Assembly (NCBI RefSeq): GCF_009870125.1
Contig: NC_046681.1
Location: forward strand, 4,849,001 to 4,913,000
Length of the DNA: 64,000 nt
Reading direction: 5' to 3'
Source: Drosophila pseudoobscura
Taxonomy: Eukaryota; Arthropoda; Insecta; Diptera; Drosophilidae
Made by a program: the position numbers and the translations under genes
Shown here: piece by piece, positions 61,201 to 64,000 of the stretch
How the letters are laid out: each line of letters starts with the position of its first letter
Position numbering within the stretch: position 1 is the stretch's first letter
The notes under the pieces: model-generated
Database searches by the model: none
Told to the model about the DNA's origin: nothing
What the model saw: only the letters and a program-made list of their open reading frames with translations

Positions 61201-61607
61201 ACCTTCCCGTTGGGAAGCCCCAAATCAACACTTTACACCCTATTGAAAATAAAACTAAGCTGACAATTGTACATATGGGGAGGAAACATACACTCGCTCA
61301 GAATCATGGGGGACAAAAAATTTGTAGCATAGATTAAGGAGCTGTCCTCGCTTACATATCCGAGTCCACCAGCCAAGCGCTCGGCAAATACAGGAAAATT
61401 CCAACTAAAACTAAGCACACGCATCGAGAGCCAGATCCAGAGAACGAGTGGGAGACAGGGGGACAGAGGGACAGAGCAAACATTACAATTACAGTTTTGC
61501 GGACAGTTTTCCTTTTGCAATTGTGAAATTTATTACGTTCACGCAGTGTGCACCAAGACGTTTGCCTTGCACTCCTTCAGCTGGAAAGGATTGGATTGGG
61601 TAGGGAT
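58284..61607. other. non-coding block
   Basis: If the exon at 58172-58283 is real, its - strand promoter should lie at the start of this block; no TATA or DRE is obvious. Repeats: ACGCCCC at 59568-59589 and CAT at 59880-59910. Confidence 0.5.
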
Positions 61608-61627
61608 GTGAATGTGAATGTGAATGG
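61608..61627. repeat. GTGAAT hexanucleotide repeat
   Basis: A little over three copies of GTGAAT. Confidence 0.7.
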
Positions 61628-64000
61628 GAGAGGAAGCCAACCGTGTGACAACTAAACATTGAGAACAAATTCACACCGCTGACAGGTGGCGCAAATTTTA
61701 AGCGAGAAAAGCAACAAACTTTACAGGGGATTTGTTAGGTTTATTTCACAATTTTGATTGCATTTTGGGTTCTTCTTAAAGTCCAGACTTTATGCTGATT
61801 GTTTGCTAGCTGCAATCCACCTCGCAGTAATCTGGTCTGAGATAATAGCAGAAATTATGGTTGGCTTCTAAGCATTTGTTTCTAAGCATTAGTTCCTAAC
61901 TCCCCACATATTATGTACACACTTCAATGTTATGCACTTTAAGAGTCAAGTTACCTTTGCCATTCTCAATTGAGATTTATTGTGGTGAACCGCAAAAATT
62001 TTACGAGAGCATATGCGTCAAGCTGATGGGCAGCAGCAGCAGCCCCTTCAAATGGAGTTGTAAATGTGAAGCACTTAATTTACCTGAAGCGGGCAGGGGA
62101 TGGGTTTGGATGGGAACAAAAAAGTTTTGTGGGGCAACTAGGGGAAAGTTTTGATAAGCCCGGTTAAAGGAAGAGCAAAAGTTGTGGGACGAGAAGTCCC
62201 TGAGATACAAGGGATGATGAAGGCTTTCTCTCAAAATTGTTTCGAGTTCATTTATTATCTAAGCGAGCCGAAGAACTAAATGCAGATATCTCGCTAGTGA
62301 GCATAACTTAAATCAGTCTTAAATATCAAGTAGCTAATGAAATTTTTTTTATCCGCTAACTATGCAAAAAATTGAATCATCCAAACATTCCCATGAAATT
62401 TTTATCAGTTACCGAGGAAAGAACCGGCTGAAGCCGTACAATATAATCCACAATATCTTTCTGCTGAACGGTTAATTGAAGTAAGTGTTATTTGATTCAA
62501 TAATACTAGTCGAATTGGATAATATCCGGTAGGATAAACAGCTCTAATTTAAGAACCACTTGCCATCGAAAAAGATTTCAGCTGGTTTTAGTTATCCGAA
62601 AAGCCTCCTATGGCTTAACCAGCCTTATTATAGTCAACCGCGCATTAATGAAATCTCCAGAGAGATACATACATACATATGTGTGTGTTTTGTGTATCTA
62701 TGTGTCTCTCTGTTCGTAAATAAGTATGCGTGGCAAGCAAGCAGCTGAAATTTATATGCCACAAGATGCACACAGCGGGAAGGAGTGAGGATAATCCGAA
62801 GCGATAGCAACTGAAGTGTAGACGATGCCAATGACTTGTCCTCTCTATGCAGGCTCTGCCACCCCAGCCCCATGGCCCGACTGACGCTGATTGATTTGAA
62901 TAAACGCGCGCATATTTATCAAATTAGCCACAAGCCACGGAGGGAGACATATAGCCTCTGCCGAGATGTGAATGTGGCTGTAGATGCGGATATGGATCTG
63001 GATGGGGTAACTACTCGTACATATAGACACATTCATGGCTCGCACAAAGTGTCATCAACTAATCAAGCAGCAGGCGAGGAGGAGCAGAGGAAGAAATGGA
63101 CAGATGAAATGAAGATGAATCTTTTGTGGTCAGTGAAGGCATAAAACAAAGAAAGATACAGAGAGAGAGCGAGTGGGAGAGGAAGAAACTTAAGCGGTGA
63201 AAAGTACAAACATCATAATAAATAGGCGCATCAAATTGATAAAATGTTGAGCATTTCTGCCTGATTTTGATTTAAATGCCCTGCCATAAATCAATAAATA
63301 AATGAATAAATATTACATCCTTTGTTCGCAGTCCTCACCCTCACCCCGTAATAAATAATACTCGTATTGTCTGAGCGAGATTTCGCCACAATTTCGCGCT
63401 GTCCATTAGCGCATGGCATGAATAAACAGCCGGATCCGGAGCCGTAGCCAGAACCACATTGTCCGGCTGAGACCATTAACGTGCTTTGTTTAGTCGGGGA
63501 AATAATAATAATAAAATGGGTTAAGTCTTTCTCTTCCCTCCCGACAGAAATTTTAATATTTGCTTAGCGCCTTTTTAATGCATTTCCTAAGATTTCACTC
63601 TGTAAGCAGCTGCCAGGCGGAGGTTTAATAAAAACTTCGCTAAAATATAACATTGAGAGACGCAGCACTGGACAAGGGTTAAGCTGGAACAGAGAGAGAA
63701 AGAGAGAGGTAACGAGCGAGCCAGAAAGCGAGAGAAGCCAAAAGCGGGTCCATAATTTTGAATAATTTTGTTATTTATTTCTTTATTTTTCGGCCAAGGA
63801 GCAGCACCCACAAAAGGAAGCCCAACAATAAAACCAAGCCCTGGAAGAGGGGCGGGCGTCTGGTTGATGGGGCTCTGCCGTATATTTTCATTAAAACCCA
63901 TATTATTTAACGGTCTTTTGGGGGCGAAAAACTGTTAAAGTATTTTCCGTCTAATTAAACGGGTGAGCCCATATACATACTTATACAAGAAAAAGTTGTG
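61628..64000. other. non-coding block to window end
   Basis: No supported gene. Short ATG frames at 61927-62154 (75 codons, Cys-containing, IYCGEPQKFYESICVKLMG) and from about 62872 (MARLTLIDLNKRAHIYQ) are noted but unsupported. TACTCGTA at 63012 and 63359. Confidence 0.5.

Noticed and set aside
62872..63144. Frame from ATG 62872 (MARLTLIDLNKRAHIYQ) after an acceptor-like TCTCTATGCAG
   Set aside because: Suggestive start, but the later part is low-complexity Glu/Lys and contains an octamer repeat copy. No frame-compatible partner exon was found.
1..64000. CRISPR arrays, bacterial operons, phage or plasmid genes
   Set aside because: None seen. The gene density, introns and repeats are those of an insect nuclear genome.

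Overview
The window looks like Drosophila euchromatin, most likely from the obscura group (inference). The supports are a clarin-type tetraspan gene with fly-like sequence, a TATCGATA (DRE) promoter motif, 78-95 nt introns with consensus splice sites, relics of a dispersed repeat layout common in Drosophila, and dense simple-sequence repeats. Nothing bacterial is present: no operons, CRISPR or ribosome-binding sites. I see no convincing tRNA, rRNA or known microRNA.

Layout. 1-3.1 kb holds the only gene I can assign to a family, a clarin-like four-pass membrane protein on the + strand (1735-2440). It is a single exon interrupted by two single-base deletions. Two short exon-like stretches precede it. 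3.3-3.95 kb is a decayed Tc1/mariner-type transposase on the - strand. 4.0-5.3 kb looks like the 5' end of a + strand gene of unknown identity: a DRE, a leader, and two exons that join in frame (4767-4857 and 4953-5308).

From 5.3 to 54 kb the window is overwhelmingly non-coding, as expected for large introns or intergenic regulatory DNA. It carries microsatellites, hexanucleotide minisatellites, two relics of one dispersed repeat in opposite orientations (11.6 and 33.4 kb), perfect hairpins at 29.5 and 45.3 kb, and several low-confidence exon-like stretches (11.2, 12.9, 14.2, 23.6, 25.4, 26.6, 32.9, 35.9 and 45.1 kb).

54.5-55.2 kb is the best-supported unknown gene. It has two exons and encodes 196 residues, with a duplicated 17-residue segment and a four-fold 7-residue repeat; a 74-bp tandem duplication follows the stop codon. 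At 58.2 kb on the - strand lies a probable first coding exon with a signal-peptide-like segment and a good 5' splice site. Its downstream exons would be at lower coordinates, possibly including 23.6 kb. 58.3-64 kb shows nothing firm.

The most unusual window-wide signal is the octamer TACTCGTA/TACGAGTA, found 22 times where about two are expected by chance. All exon calls were made by eye. Apart from clarin and the 54.5 kb gene, treat them as candidates for RNA-seq and cross-species checks.
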